From assembly GCF_000143415.4 (NCBI RefSeq), contig NW_003314277.1:1074868-1138867 (forward strand): a stretch of DNA of 64,000 nt, given 5' to 3'. Below, piece by piece: positions 9,822-20,176 of the stretch. Under the pieces are notes generated by a model. That model saw only the letters and a list, made by a program, of their open reading frames with translations, was not told the DNA's origin and searched no databases. Both the position numbers and the translations under genes were made by a program. The stretch is from Selaginella moellendorffii. Lineage: Eukaryota > Streptophyta > Lycopodiopsida > Selaginellales > Selaginellaceae. Each line of letters opens with the position of its first letter. The stretch's first letter is position 1.

Positions 9822-12788
9822 ATGTCTTTGCGGCAGCGCGAGCTATGGCTGCTGCTGCTTGATCGAGGAGGAGGACGAGCGATTGTCCGCCACTACACCG
9901 CCAGGAGCTTCCCCAGCGGTAAGCCAGAGCGCGAGCACCTCACGCCCGATTTCGTGCGTCGCGCTGATCTGGTGACCTCGATTGTGGAGACGATCAAGGA
10001 CGTGAGGCTCGACGGCAGCTCCTGGTCTGTCCATAATATCCGCAATGTGCTCGGCCCCGTCCACGGCCAGGTGCTTGGATCCCACGTCGCAGCGGTGCTG
10101 CGATCGCTCAAGGTCACTGGGACGGCTATCAGTTTCTTCCGATGGGCTGGAGAACAGGCCGGATTCCAGCACGATGTCTTCACTTACAATTGCCTCATGA
10201 ATCTCCTGGTGGCCGAGAAGAACTACTCGCAGTGCTACGCGATCCACGAGGAGATGCTCAAGGCCGGGATCGCGCCCAACACTTTCTCCTTCAACATCTT
10301 GATCCGGAGCTTCGCCAGGACGCGCCGGGCCGACGACGCTGTGACGTGCTTCGAGATCATGAAGAGGAAGAGGTGTAAGCCCGACTTGCATACGTTTCTG
10401 ATCCTTGTGGATTGCCTGTGCAAGGCTGGGATGGACGAGAAGGCTTTCGAGGTTTTTCACGAGATGATGGCAATGGGATTTGTTCCTCCGGATCGGGCAC
10501 TTCACACCGCGATGGTGAGAACGCTGCTCAAAGCGAAAAGAGTGAAGGAAGCTCGAGAGGTTTTCGGACAGATGGAGAAATGTGGCTTCCCTCCCGACGC
10601 TATTGCTTACAACACAATGATCGACGGGCTCGCCAAAGCTGGCCATGCACAAGAAGCTCTCAAGGTTCTCGACAATATGCTCGCGAAAGCTTGCGTTCCA
10701 ACAGAAGTCACGTATGGGATTCTAGTGAACAGTCTTTGCAAGGCAGGAACCTTGGAACGGGCCGAGGAGCTGTTCCGAGTGATGGCAGCTAGTGGTTTTC
10801 GGCCGAATTCAGTCATCTACACGTCTCTCATCCACGGATTCGCAAAGTCGGGAAGAATGAAAGAGGCTTGCTCTCTCTTTGACGAAATGGTGGAGGCCGG
10901 GTACCGTCCAGACGTGATCACCCACACGGTTATGATAGACGGGCTGTGCAAGTCGGGAAACTTTGAGCAAGCTGCAAAGAGCTTTGAGGAGATGATGCGA
11001 GGCGGGTGCAAGCCAAACGTGGTGACTTACACGACGATCATCCAGGGCCTCAGCAAGATCGGGAGAGTGGCCAATGCTTTCAGGATTATGAAAGGGATGA
11101 TAGCTCATGGATGTTTTCCAGATTCTGTGACGTACATTTGCCTTCTCGATGGCTTCTGCAAGCTCGGGAGGCTCGACGAGGCTGCCCAGCTCTTGGACGA
11201 GCTTGACAAATGCTCCAGCTCTCCAAACTTACAGCTCTACTCGTCACTTGTAAATGGACTGTGCGATGGTGGCAGCGTTGAGAAGACACTCGACGATCTA
11301 TTCGAGCAGAGCAAAGCCGCAGCAGAAACCTTGGATCCCGGCCTGTGCTGCAGCATCATCGTCGGGTTGTGTAAGACCGGCCGGCTCGACGAAGCTTGCA
11401 GGATTTTCCAGAGAATGGTGTCGGAAGGATGCAAGCCCGACGCAACGACTTACAACATCCTGATCAACGGGCTGTGCAGGAGCCGAGAGAACCGAGTGGA
11501 GCGGGCATTCGCTTTGCTCCACGACCTCGAGAAGGTTGGCTACTTGCCAGACGCCGTGACTTACACCCCGCTTTGCATCGGCCTGTGCAAGATTGGCGAA
11601 GTTGACAGAGCTGTGAAGATGCTCGAGGAGGCGTCTAGCCGGGGTTGGAACGCCGACGTAGTGGCTTACACTGCTCTATGCACCGGCTTGTGCTATCAAG
11701 GCCAAGTCGATCGAGCAGTGAGCTTGTTCCAAGAGATGGTCCGCCAGGGTGGTGCTCCGGACGCTGCTGCCTATTGCTGCATCATCAACGGGCTGATCAA
11801 GGTGAAGAAACTGGAAGACGCTTGCAAGTTCTTCGACGAGATGATCGGCAAAGGCCAGAAGCCGACGGTTGCTACGTACACGGCACTCGTCCAGGCGCTG
11901 TGCCATGCCGGGAACGTCGACGAGGCGTTCCACAGGTTCGAGAGCATGCTTGCTCGGGGCGAGCTTGTTGGAAGCGTCATGATCTACGACGCTCTCATCC
12001 ACGGCTTTTGCAAGGCGTTGAAAGTGGACGCGGCGCTTAAGCTGTTCGAGGACATGATCTCCAGAGGCAACGTTCCCACTGCCGTCACATCCGCTTCGCT
12101 GTTTGATGGCCTGGTGAGGTCCGGGAAGACTGAGAAGGCCCAGGAGCTTTTACAGGAGATGGCTGCTGGCGGCTCTCCTCCTCATGCTGCTACTTTCACA
12201 GCGATCTTGGACGGACTTCGCAAGTCGGACGAGTCTGGCAAGCTGCTAAAGTTGGTCCAGGAAGATGGAAGCAGCAGCAGCAAGCAAGAAGCTGGAAGCG
12301 CTGTTGAAAGTCCAGGCCCGAGGAATGGTGACAGTCCAGAGAGGGAGGAACAGGATGAACGAGCTGGTAGTCATGATGGAAGTCTCATGCCGGATCAAAG
12401 CTCTACAAGAGACTGTGACGACCTGGACGGCGACTTGAGAAAGGAACAGGACGAGCAAGCTGTGGGCGATGATGAAAAGCTCTTACAGAATGAAAGCTCT
12501 GGCTTTCATGATGGGGACGACGAAAGCCATCAAAGTTTTGGAAGAAATGGTGGCGAATCTCCTGGAAAAGAGAGTGAAAAAGCTGTCGAAAGCCTCTCGG
12601 TGGATCGAAGTTTTATGCCTGATACAGAGGGGGATCAAAGCGAGAACTCTCAAGCTCCATGCCCCGAGACAAAGGATGGAGAGGAGGAACTCTTACGTTC
12701 TACTGATGACGATGAAAAACACACAGGCTCTTCACTCCACTCTAAGTTGTCAAGGCCGAAACGTCGGTGGCTTCCTTTTGGTGTATGA
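9822..12788 (+). CDS. P-class pentatricopeptide repeat (PPR) protein, 988 aa
   Basis: A single intronless frame. Residues 1 to about 110 are basic and organelle-transit-like. From about residue 115 to 815 there are roughly 19-20 consecutive 35-residue PPR motifs of P type, with typical units such as VTYTTIIQGLSKIGR. PPR proteins bind organellar RNA in a sequence-specific way and act in its processing, stability or translation. There is no E or DYW domain, so RNA editing by a DYW domain is not indicated. The last 170 residues form an unusual acidic, Glu/Asp/Ser-rich tail without repeats, ending in a basic RPKRRW patch. The start was chosen as the first ATG of the long frame. The gene converges with MFAP1, their stop codons about 110 bp apart. 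Confidence 0.93.
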   Translation: MSLRQRELWLLLLDRGGGRAIVRHYTARSFPSGKPEREHLTPDFVRRADLVTSIVETIKDVRLDGSSWSVHNIRNVLGPVHGQVLGSHVAAVLRSLKVTGTAISFFRWAGEQAGFQHDVFTYNCLMNLLVAEKNYSQCYAIHEEMLKAGIAPNTFSFNILIRSFARTRRADDAVTCFEIMKRKRCKPDLHTFLILVDCLCKAGMDEKAFEVFHEMMAMGFVPPDRALHTAMVRTLLKAKRVKEAREVFGQMEKCGFPPDAIAYNTMIDGLAKAGHAQEALKVLDNMLAKACVPTEVTYGILVNSLCKAGTLERAEELFRVMAASGFRPNSVIYTSLIHGFAKSGRMKEACSLFDEMVEAGYRPDVITHTVMIDGLCKSGNFEQAAKSFEEMMRGGCKPNVVTYTTIIQGLSKIGRVANAFRIMKGMIAHGCFPDSVTYICLLDGFCKLGRLDEAAQLLDELDKCSSSPNLQLYSSLVNGLCDGGSVEKTLDDLFEQSKAAAETLDPGLCCSIIVGLCKTGRLDEACRIFQRMVSEGCKPDATTYNILINGLCRSRENRVERAFALLHDLEKVGYLPDAVTYTPLCIGLCKIGEVDRAVKMLEEASSRGWNADVVAYTALCTGLCYQGQVDRAVSLFQEMVRQGGAPDAAAYCCIINGLIKVKKLEDACKFFDEMIGKGQKPTVATYTALVQALCHAGNVDEAFHRFESMLARGELVGSVMIYDALIHGFCKALKVDAALKLFEDMISRGNVPTAVTSASLFDGLVRSGKTEKAQELLQEMAAGGSPPHAATFTAILDGLRKSDESGKLLKLVQEDGSSSSKQEAGSAVESPGPRNGDSPEREEQDERAGSHDGSLMPDQSSTRDCDDLDGDLRKEQDEQAVGDDEKLLQNESSGFHDGDDESHQSFGRNGGESPGKESEKAVESLSVDRSFMPDTEGDQSENSQAPCPETKDGEEELLRSTDDDEKHTGSSLHSKLSRPKRRWLPFGV

Positions 12789-12900
12789 GAGATCTTGGAA
12801 ACCATCAACTCGGATCCTGATAGCTCCATCATCTCAAACCTGTGAGAGCTCGTTCGATTGCTCTTTCGCTCGCTCGCTCGGCCCTTGAAACGATTGCTCG

Positions 12901-14322
12901 TCAAACTTTGTACATCTCCTCGATGCTCCTCTTCATCTTCTTGGTGCCCCGAGGCTTCTCGATCGGCTTGTTCATCCCGGCCATCTTGTTGTTGTACTGC
13001 GCACGAAACTTGTCATTGGAGCTCCACCTGAAAGGCCGGAAAAACTTCGATTAGAACGAATCAAAGGCGAGGGAAGAACAAACTCACGGCGTGTCCCATC
13101 GCGTCGTGTCCTCGTTCACGAGATCCGTCCACTTCACTCGCCCACTGCGGCCAAAGTTCTTGACTTGCATCACTTTCGGGAGTATGCTCTTGTTGAGCTT
13201 GTCCTCTCCAGTCGGCTCCGAGTAGTCCCGCTTGTAAATGTCGTTCCCTCCAGGGACAGCCGGATCCTTGTCGTCGGACATGAAGAACACTCCCTTGTGA
13301 TAGTACTTTTGCATGTACTTCCACTTCTTCTTCGGAGCCGGGGCCTCCTTCGGGTTCTTCCGATCGTACTCCTTGCGTTCTTCCTCGCTCATCTTCCTCA
13401 GCCTCTCGATCTCCTCCTTCTCCTTGTTGGCGTTCTCCTTCTCGTCCCTCTCTCGCTTTATCCGCGCGATCTCTCTCGCCTTCCAGGCCTCGTACTCTTC
13501 TTGCCCGTTGGTCTCGTCGTCGGTGTTAACTTCGTCACCATTCGTGTCCGTCACCTTGTTCTTCTCGCGCTCTTCCTCCTTCCGGATCTCTTCCACCAGG
13601 AGGTGCTTGGACTCGATCTTCCGCAGCTCCAGCTTCTTCTTCCAATCCTCCATCATCGCAATCTCCTCCGCCTCGAGCCGCTCGCGTTCCGCGATAGTCT
13701 CCCGGTCGGACTTCCTCACGAAAGTTGGCTTCATCATCGGCATCCCTCCCAGCTCGTCCTCCGAGTCGGTCTCTTCCTCCTCCTCGTCTTCCTCGTCTTC
13801 TTCCTCTTCGCCATCCTCTTCATCCTCCTCCGTGGCGGCAGCGGCGGCCTCCTCCTCCTCCTTTTGCTTCTGTAGAATCCTTTCCCTGTTCTTCTTCCGC
13901 CGCTCCTCCACCGCCTCCTCGTCCTCCACCTCCTCCGCTCCAGCATCTCTAGCGCCCGACTTCTCTTCCTGGCGGGTGGACACGATCTCCGCCTGCCGGA
14001 TCTCTCTGTGCCTCGCCACCGCCTCATCGCGGTTCCTCCGGCTCTCGGCCAGCCGCCGGAGCCGAGGATCATCCTCCGCCCTCGCAGCGGGTCTAGCGGC
14101 AGCAACCTCCTTCTCGTCCACCGGAGCTTTCGATTTCTCTGGCTCCGGCTTCTTCTTCTTCTTCTCGAAATTCTCCTCCTCTTCTTCCTCCTCCTCCTCC
14201 TCGGCCGCCCATTCTGGCTTCTTGCCCGGCCAGTAGCGCTGGACCTTGGTCTGGCCGATCTTCCCTCGCAGCTTTTCCCTCACGGCTATGGCGACGTCTG
14301 TCACTCCCGCCGAGACTGACAT
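12901..14322 (-). CDS. MFAP1: MFAP1-like spliceosome-associated protein, 453 aa
   Basis: Two exons, complement(12901..13027,13088..14322), with a 60-nt GT-AG intron. The first exon alone would end at a TGA directly after TRWDTP. Splicing instead joins it to WSSNDKFRAQYNNKMAG and a basic tail, which matches the conserved end of the family. The N-terminus (VREKLRGKIGQTKVQRYWPG) and the C-terminal block (KYYHKGVFFM and following) are characteristic. Between them lie long Glu-rich, probably coiled-coil stretches. MFAP1 is a nuclear component of the spliceosomal B complex in animals and plants. Its start codon is 132 bp from that of UBA5 on the other strand, so they share a bidirectional promoter. 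Confidence 0.92.
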
Positions 14323-14405
14323 CGTTCTTGCTCGATCGAAATCCCTCCCACTGTGCTAAGATCTAGGCGAGTACCTGGTTCGTGTAGCCCATTCCAAGCG
14401 CCAGG

Positions 14406-14419
14406 AACCCTAACCCTAA
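14406..14419. promoter_or_regulatory. Telo-box in the MFAP1/UBA5 bidirectional promoter
   Basis: AACCCTAACCCTAA lies between the two divergent start codons (14322 and 14454). It is the only obvious element in this 131-bp promoter. Confidence 0.55.
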
Positions 14420-14453
14420 TTGTAAAACCTTTCCTCTTTACTCTTTCTTCGTC

Positions 14454-16555
14454 ATGGCGTCTGGCAGCAAGCTCAAGGCGCTCATCGATGCTGCTGACGA
14501 TCTTCTCGCCGATCCCGCGGCAGCGTCCTCGGATCTACTCCGCGAATCGATCAATCAGGTTCGTATGTGTTTTTGCGTGATCTAGAAAGAGATTAGAGCG
14601 TTTTTGTTCGTGTAGCTCAAGAAGAATGTGGAGAAACTGGATGCTTTGTCGCAGAGAGATCCAGATCTACCCGCTCGACAGAAAATTCAGGTGTGAAATT
14701 CTTTTTTTTTGGCGTTTATTGTCGCGTGATTCTTTCTTTGGTTAGAACATGAGTGCCGAGGTCGTGGGAAGTAATCCTTACAGCAGGTTGATGGCTCTCA
14801 AACGCATGGGAATAGTGAATAACTATGAGAAAATTCGGGATTTTTCAGTAGCGATTGTGGTGAGCATTGTCTTTCCTTGTTGTTGAGCTTGTCAAACTCT
14901 TCTCTTTTTTTTTCTCAGGGTGTTGGAGGAGTTGGAAGTGTTGCAGCGGAGATGCTCACTAGATGTGGAATAGGCCGCCTCCTTCTCTATGACTACGACA
15001 CTGTGGAACTCGCCAACATGAATCGTCTTTTCTTCCGTCCCGAGCAAGTACTGTCGTTTTGAGTGATCTTCTGAGTTCCTTTTCTGTGTTCTTCGTTTTA
15101 GGCAGGCCTATCGAAAACGGATGCTGCCGTGCAAACCTTGACCAGCATCAATCCGGATGTTGTTTTGGAGGTAAAGCTTTTCTGGTAATGACCAAATGAC
15201 CAAAGCTCTCCAGCCTGCTGCAGGGGTATAAGCTCAACATTACGACAGTGGAAGGATTCGGGAGCTTTATGGAGAGTCTTGCACGACCTTTCAAGGAGAA
15301 ATCGAGTGCTTCTCCGAGTGGAGTTGATCTCGTTCTTAGTTGTGTGGACAACTACGAAGCACGTATGGTAGTAAATCAGGTAAAGCTTTTTCTTGGTTTT
15401 GTGTTGAAGCTTTTCTCATGTTTCCTTGTGCTAGGCCTGTAACGAGCTTGGGCAAACTTGGATAGAGTCAGGTAAAGCTAATACATCTTTTCAAGGTGGA
15501 GCCACATAATTTTTGGAACAGGAGTTTCTGAGGATGCTGTCTCTGGTCATATACAGCTTTTGATTCCTGGCGAAACAGCCTGTTTTGCTTGTGCACCCCC
15601 GCTGGTAAGACTTTCCAGATTTTCTATTCCTTGCATTCATGCGTGGCTTCAGGTGGTCGCATCTGGAATTGATGAGCGAACGCTTAAACGTGAGGGAGTC
15701 TGTGCTGCTTCTTTGCCAACCACGATGGTGTTATTGCGGTTACGGTTTCATTCGTCTCCGTCTTGACCCTTTGGAATGTTTTGCAGGGAATTGTTGCGGG
15801 TCTACTGGTCCAAAGTACGCTCAAATATCTGTTGGAGTTTGGACAAGTGTCGAGATACCTGGTAAGTGGATCATTTACTTCTCTTCGCTATCCAGTTCTT
15901 AAAGAGCTGCGTATATCAGGGCTATAGCGCACTCAAGGATTTCTTTCCAACGATGGAAATGAAGCCCAATACCCAGTGCACAAATGCTGCCTGTGTGGAG
16001 CGTCAGGTAGGCATTAATTACGAGGAAAGCAAAGTCGACCGATCGAGAGATGTGTTGAATTTCTGTACAGCATGAATACGTGAAAAAGAAGCCCGAGAGA
16101 GACGCTCTTGCGAGAGCCAAAGCCGAGGCGGATCGAGCAGTACAGGATGTTGCACCCCTTCACGAGGACAACGAGTGGAACATCACGTAAGTTTTCTTCT
16201 TCTCGTTTCTTCTTCGTTGTTTGGTTTTGCGCTCTCGGGCTTACTCCTCCTGTTTGGTTTCATCGCAGCGTAATGGACGACGACGACGACAAAGACGTGT
16301 TTTTGGATGCTCAAACGACGCCGAATTCGCGTAAGTTCTTCGTTTTCTCATTCCTTCTCTCCAGAGATCTTGCGAGGGAAATCTCATACGTTGGCGATGT
16401 GTGCAGAGATTCTTCCCGAGGGATTTCTGCGAGAGCTCCCAGACGCGGACGATGCGTTTCGCAAACTTGATGAGGCATTTGTTGGTGGAGCCGCAGCGCA
16501 AGATAACGATCTAGAAGAGTTAGAGCGGCAGCTCCAGGCTCTAAACTCGGATTAG
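14454..16555 (+). CDS. UBA5: UBA5, E1 activating enzyme for UFM1, 443 aa
   Basis: Fourteen exons: 14454-14558, 14616-14690, 14746-14859, 14919-15047, 15102-15170, 15224-15379, 15435-15471, 15522-15604, 15653-15727, 15787-15861, 15920-16006, 16071-16186, 16269-16330, 16407-16555. The lengths sum to 444 codons. The protein has the Rossmann ATP-binding loop GVGGVGS, the zinc site made by C249-x2-C252 and C326-x4-C331, and the catalytic cysteine C273 in [15 protein letters not shown]. The tail has the EWNI segment followed by an Asp run, which in the family contacts UFM1/ATG8, and a Leu-rich end that binds the E2 UFC1. It adenylates UFM1 and passes it to UFC1 for UFMylation at the ER. Confidence 0.95.
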
Positions 16556-17130
16556 CTTTAGCTTAAATGCGATGTCTTTGGCACTAACCAAACCCCCCCA
16601 ACGTTCCAAAATTTGAAAGGCGACAGGAGTAAAATTTGAAAATTTAACCCTGTGTCGCCGGTAGCACTTCCCGGCACGCCGGCAAAGCGGTCACGCGTGC
16701 GTTTGGGCTTTCCGGCCATTAATCCCGGCCGGCAGGTAACCGTTGCCAAAATTGCCACTGCCCGTCAAAGGCCTTTGGAAAGCCGCCCGTCGCTGCCCGT
16801 CACCGCCCTTCCCATCGAGCAAATACCGTTCTGTGGGCACTCGGATCCACCGTCCGTCCCCCAATCTTTCGAATCTCCACCGTTAGATCCGCCAGGTATG
16901 GACGCGAGCTAAGGAGCTAGGGTTTCGTTTGGTAGCGAGCATGGGGCGCCATGGAGTTTCTAGGGTTTGTAGCGCCTGCTGGGAGCTGAGATTGCGGCAG
17001 GCGCCTTGGCGCGGGTGTCCCGGGGCCTTGGATTTCGATTTCCAGCATAGATCTTTGCAGCTTACTTGAGCCGGGGCATAGATTTTCAACAGGTATGGTA
17101 GAAATCGCAATTAGGAGCAGTAGCAGATAG
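16556..17130. promoter_or_regulatory. UBA5-MYB3R intergenic region with AACGG cores
   Basis: No gene is seen. Three copies of the core AACGG lie on the minus strand at 16740-16744, 16826-16830 and 16880-16884. The last reads TCTAACGGT, which fits the M-phase-specific activator (MSA) element bound by MYB3R proteins. A short imperfect hairpin (GGCGACAGG near 16619 and CCTGTGTCGCC near 16650) also lies here. An AGGGTTT core is at about 16918. Confidence 0.45.
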
Positions 17131-20004
17131 ATGGCATCGAGCAAGGTCAAAGGCAGCAACAGCACGACTGATGATCCGCCCCACTCCTCCATTTGTTCCT
17201 CTGGAGCGGACACGGACGACGATGCGACGAATCAATTGCCTCCGGTGCAGGGGTATGGCTTGGATTTCTCGTGAATTGGCTTGATTTTGGGATTCTGTCC
17301 AGGCGAATTGGCGGGCCAACGAGGAGATCTTCCAAAGGAGGCTGGACCGCTGACGAGGTGATTGAATTATCCATTAGTACCGTTTGGTTCTTCCAGGACT
17401 TTTGTTTTTTAATCTAATTTTATTTCTTCGTCCAGGATGATGTTCTGAGACGAGCTGTGCAATGTTTCAAGTCGAAGAATTGGAAAAAGATTGGTATGTT
17501 GTGTCGATCTGATGCTTTCAGTTCTGTGCTCAACGACGTCTTTGGTTTGTTTCCAGCCGCGTTTTTCAAAAATCGTACCGATGTGCAGTGCTTGCATCGG
17601 TGGCAAAAGGTTTTAAATCCCGACCTTGTGAAGGGTCCGTGGACGAAAGAGGTGAGAAGAACAACAACTAGTTGATACTAGCCGTGAAGTTTGCTCATTT
17701 TTGGTTCTTTGTAGGAGGATGATAGGATAATTGAGCTGGTGAACAAGTATGGTGCTAAGAAATGGTCAGTCATTGCGCAAAACTTGCCTGGACGGATCGG
17801 AAAGCAGTGTCGAGAGAGATGGCACAACCATCTTAATCCTAATATCAAAAGGGATGCTTGGACTCAACAGGAAGATCTTGCTCTAATTTATGCACACCAA
17901 CGCTACGGAAACAAATGGGCCGAGATAGCGAAGTTTTTACCCGGAAGGTAGGTGCTCCTGCTTCTGTTGAATAATCGGCCTGACTTCCGCATTTACAGGA
18001 CGGACAATTCCATCAAGAATCACTGGAACAGTACCATGAAGAAGAAGGTTGATCCAGCACTTGCAAATGACCCGATTTCGAAAGCCCTCGCAGACTATCA
18101 ACTTCAAATGGAGGCTAAGCAGGCACAAGCGGTCCCAAGGCCTCCGCATCCCAAAATTCCTCTGGCTCCCGGCTTTGATCCATCGCTTCGACAGAAAAGG
18201 ATTGCGTCTACGGAACCCGGACTGATTTCTCAGCCACCTTCGGGATTGTATCCTGCGTATTATTTGTCGGGAGAGTGCTCCATGGACGCAGCCAGTCAGC
18301 CTACAACGGAAGATCTAGCTCAGTCCAACTCGCTCGACGTTTCGACTGCGACAGAACCATCTGCAGCGGCATATGGACAGGATCAGAATATGGTTGAGCA
18401 CTTTGAACCGGTTTTCTCATCGCTGAACGAGATGAAGCTCGAAGAAAGTGCCGGGGAAGGGACTACCAAAGCAGATGCCTCACAAGAAATTACCGAGGAA
18501 CAGGATCTTCTTTTCTACGAACCGCCTCGCCTGGCCAGCTCGGACTTGCCTTTTATGAACTATGACCTCAGCAGTGCGCATGAAGAGTACAGTCCTCTCG
18601 GGGTGAGACAGATGATAATGCCGTTCGTGAATTGTACAACACCGTTCACGTACTCTCCATCCAGCTTCACCAGTCCCCAAGAAAAGCTGAGGTCTGCTGC
18701 AAAGAGTTTTGGAGGAACGCCTTCTATATTGCGAAAGAGACCGAGGCAGCTCTTGAGTCCTTCGCAGGCTGGTGGTGGTGACGGAGCCAAGTTTGCAGAG
18801 CCAAGGCTGACGGATAATGCTGGGAATGCGGCCAGCAAAGCGGAAGGCAGCGCGGTTTTACTGTCTCCTCCTTACAACGTTTCTTCAAAGTTGTCTTCAA
18901 TATCAGAGGCAAATGATATTGGAGTGGACGAATTTCGAAGACTCAGGCAGCACTTCCAGGCATGCAGCGCTGATATCAACGCAGAGTGCAGTAAAGGCGA
19001 CTCCGAGGAATCTGCTCGTGGAGAAGGAGAGGTTAAGTCGAAGAGGGGAAGACTTGGCGATGGTGGTGATGCCTCAAGCGAGAAGCAACAAATCCAGGTA
19101 TTCTACTCTCTTCTTACTGCCCTGTTTGTATTGTTTTTATGACATTTTGTCGGCAGCAAACATCGTCCTCTGATCGGCCTCTTCTGTTGGATCCTGGAGA
19201 ATCACCGCCACCCCATAAAGCGAAGGGAAAAGCAAAGCTGACGATCAAAACTCCTAGCCGGCTTGGCGTCTTGGGTCAGAGCACACTGAACTCCGCTAAT
19301 AAATGGCAAGTCATGTTTCTTTCTTTCTTTCTTTGCTTGGTACAGTTTTAACCGGAATGCGTGCAGTGATCGTTTCTTCAGCGGTTTGTCACCACTTTCG
19401 AAGTCTCCGTGGAGGCTTGATTCGTTCCTCTCCTTGGGAAAGGATGGCTCGCCTTCGCTTCTTCAGGTGTGCAAAGATTTTCTTGCAAGGATTTAGAGAG
19501 TCTCGCTAACGGTCTTTCTAGCAGGGGATGAATTTGCCAATGGATGGTGGAGGAGACGACGCGCTGGGCATTATGATGCACCTGAGCGAGCATGCTGCCA
19601 CAGCGTACTCGGACGCTGAGGAGGTGCTGGCCAAGGTACCGTCCTCTGAAAGCGCGGTCACCCCCATTCCACTTCGTAAGATGCGAATGGATGAAAACAT
19701 TTTCTCTCACGACTCCAAGGAGAACATGACAGAGTCGGATGACAACGCAGGGGGCACCTCGGGATCGTTACTAAGTTGGCTCCTCGTAAGTTTTGCTCGT
19801 CCTTCTCTCTACATCTCTTTCCCAACTTGGCTTAAGTAGTAATCTGCCTTGCAGCCTTTCCAAGCGGAGATTTGCTCGCCAAACATGGACCTGACGAACT
19901 TGCTCCGCGGACCACTGGCAGCCGACGACACGGGCCAAGCTGCTGCGGCGGGGCTGCTGGATCCATTCAGTCCGTCCATGTATCTCTTGAAAGAGTACCG
20001 GTAA
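17131..20004 (+). CDS. MYB3R: Three-repeat MYB transcription factor (MYB3R), 780 aa
   Basis: Ten exons: 17131-17252, 17303-17357, 17436-17493, 17557-17651, 17715-17947, 17999-19097, 19157-19305, 19346-19466, 19525-19785, 19855-20004. R1 (about residues 52-103) contains GGWTADEDD. R2 (104-155) starts KGPWTKEEDD and has NLPGRIGKQCRERWHN. R3 (156-206) ends GRTDNSIKNHWNSTMKKK. R1R2R3 MYBs bind MSA elements and control G2/M genes such as cyclin B. A conserved C-terminal KSPWRLDSFL segment is present. Intron 7 (19306-19345) is only 40 nt and begins GCAAGT; using that GC donor is the only way I found to keep the frame open. Exon 9 has a tandem TAGCAG acceptor that could add one glutamine. Confidence 0.93.
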
Positions 20005-20176
20005 TTTATCATCATATACCTCTAAATCTCTCAGCTTCCAGGTTCTCTGTTTCCTCTCGAGGAAAGGTATGTACCCATTTTTGTGTAAATGTAGCAGCGC
20101 TCATACTGGTTTTTAAGCGTGACTTTCTATCTGTATTTACTCACTCTCTCTTTTCTCGCTAATGACACACGGTTTG

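Noticed and set aside
9843-10652. Long antisense open frame opposite the PPR gene
   Set aside because: It mirrors GC-rich codon structure of the PPR repeats and has no domain of its own.
13081-13087. MFAP1 ending at the TGA in exon 1
   Set aside because: GTGAGT at this point is a clear donor, and splicing restores the conserved C-terminal block.
13165-14236. Long Leu-, Arg- or Ser-rich frames on the plus strand over MFAP1
   Set aside because: They are complements of the Glu/Lys-rich MFAP1 coiled coil; low complexity only.
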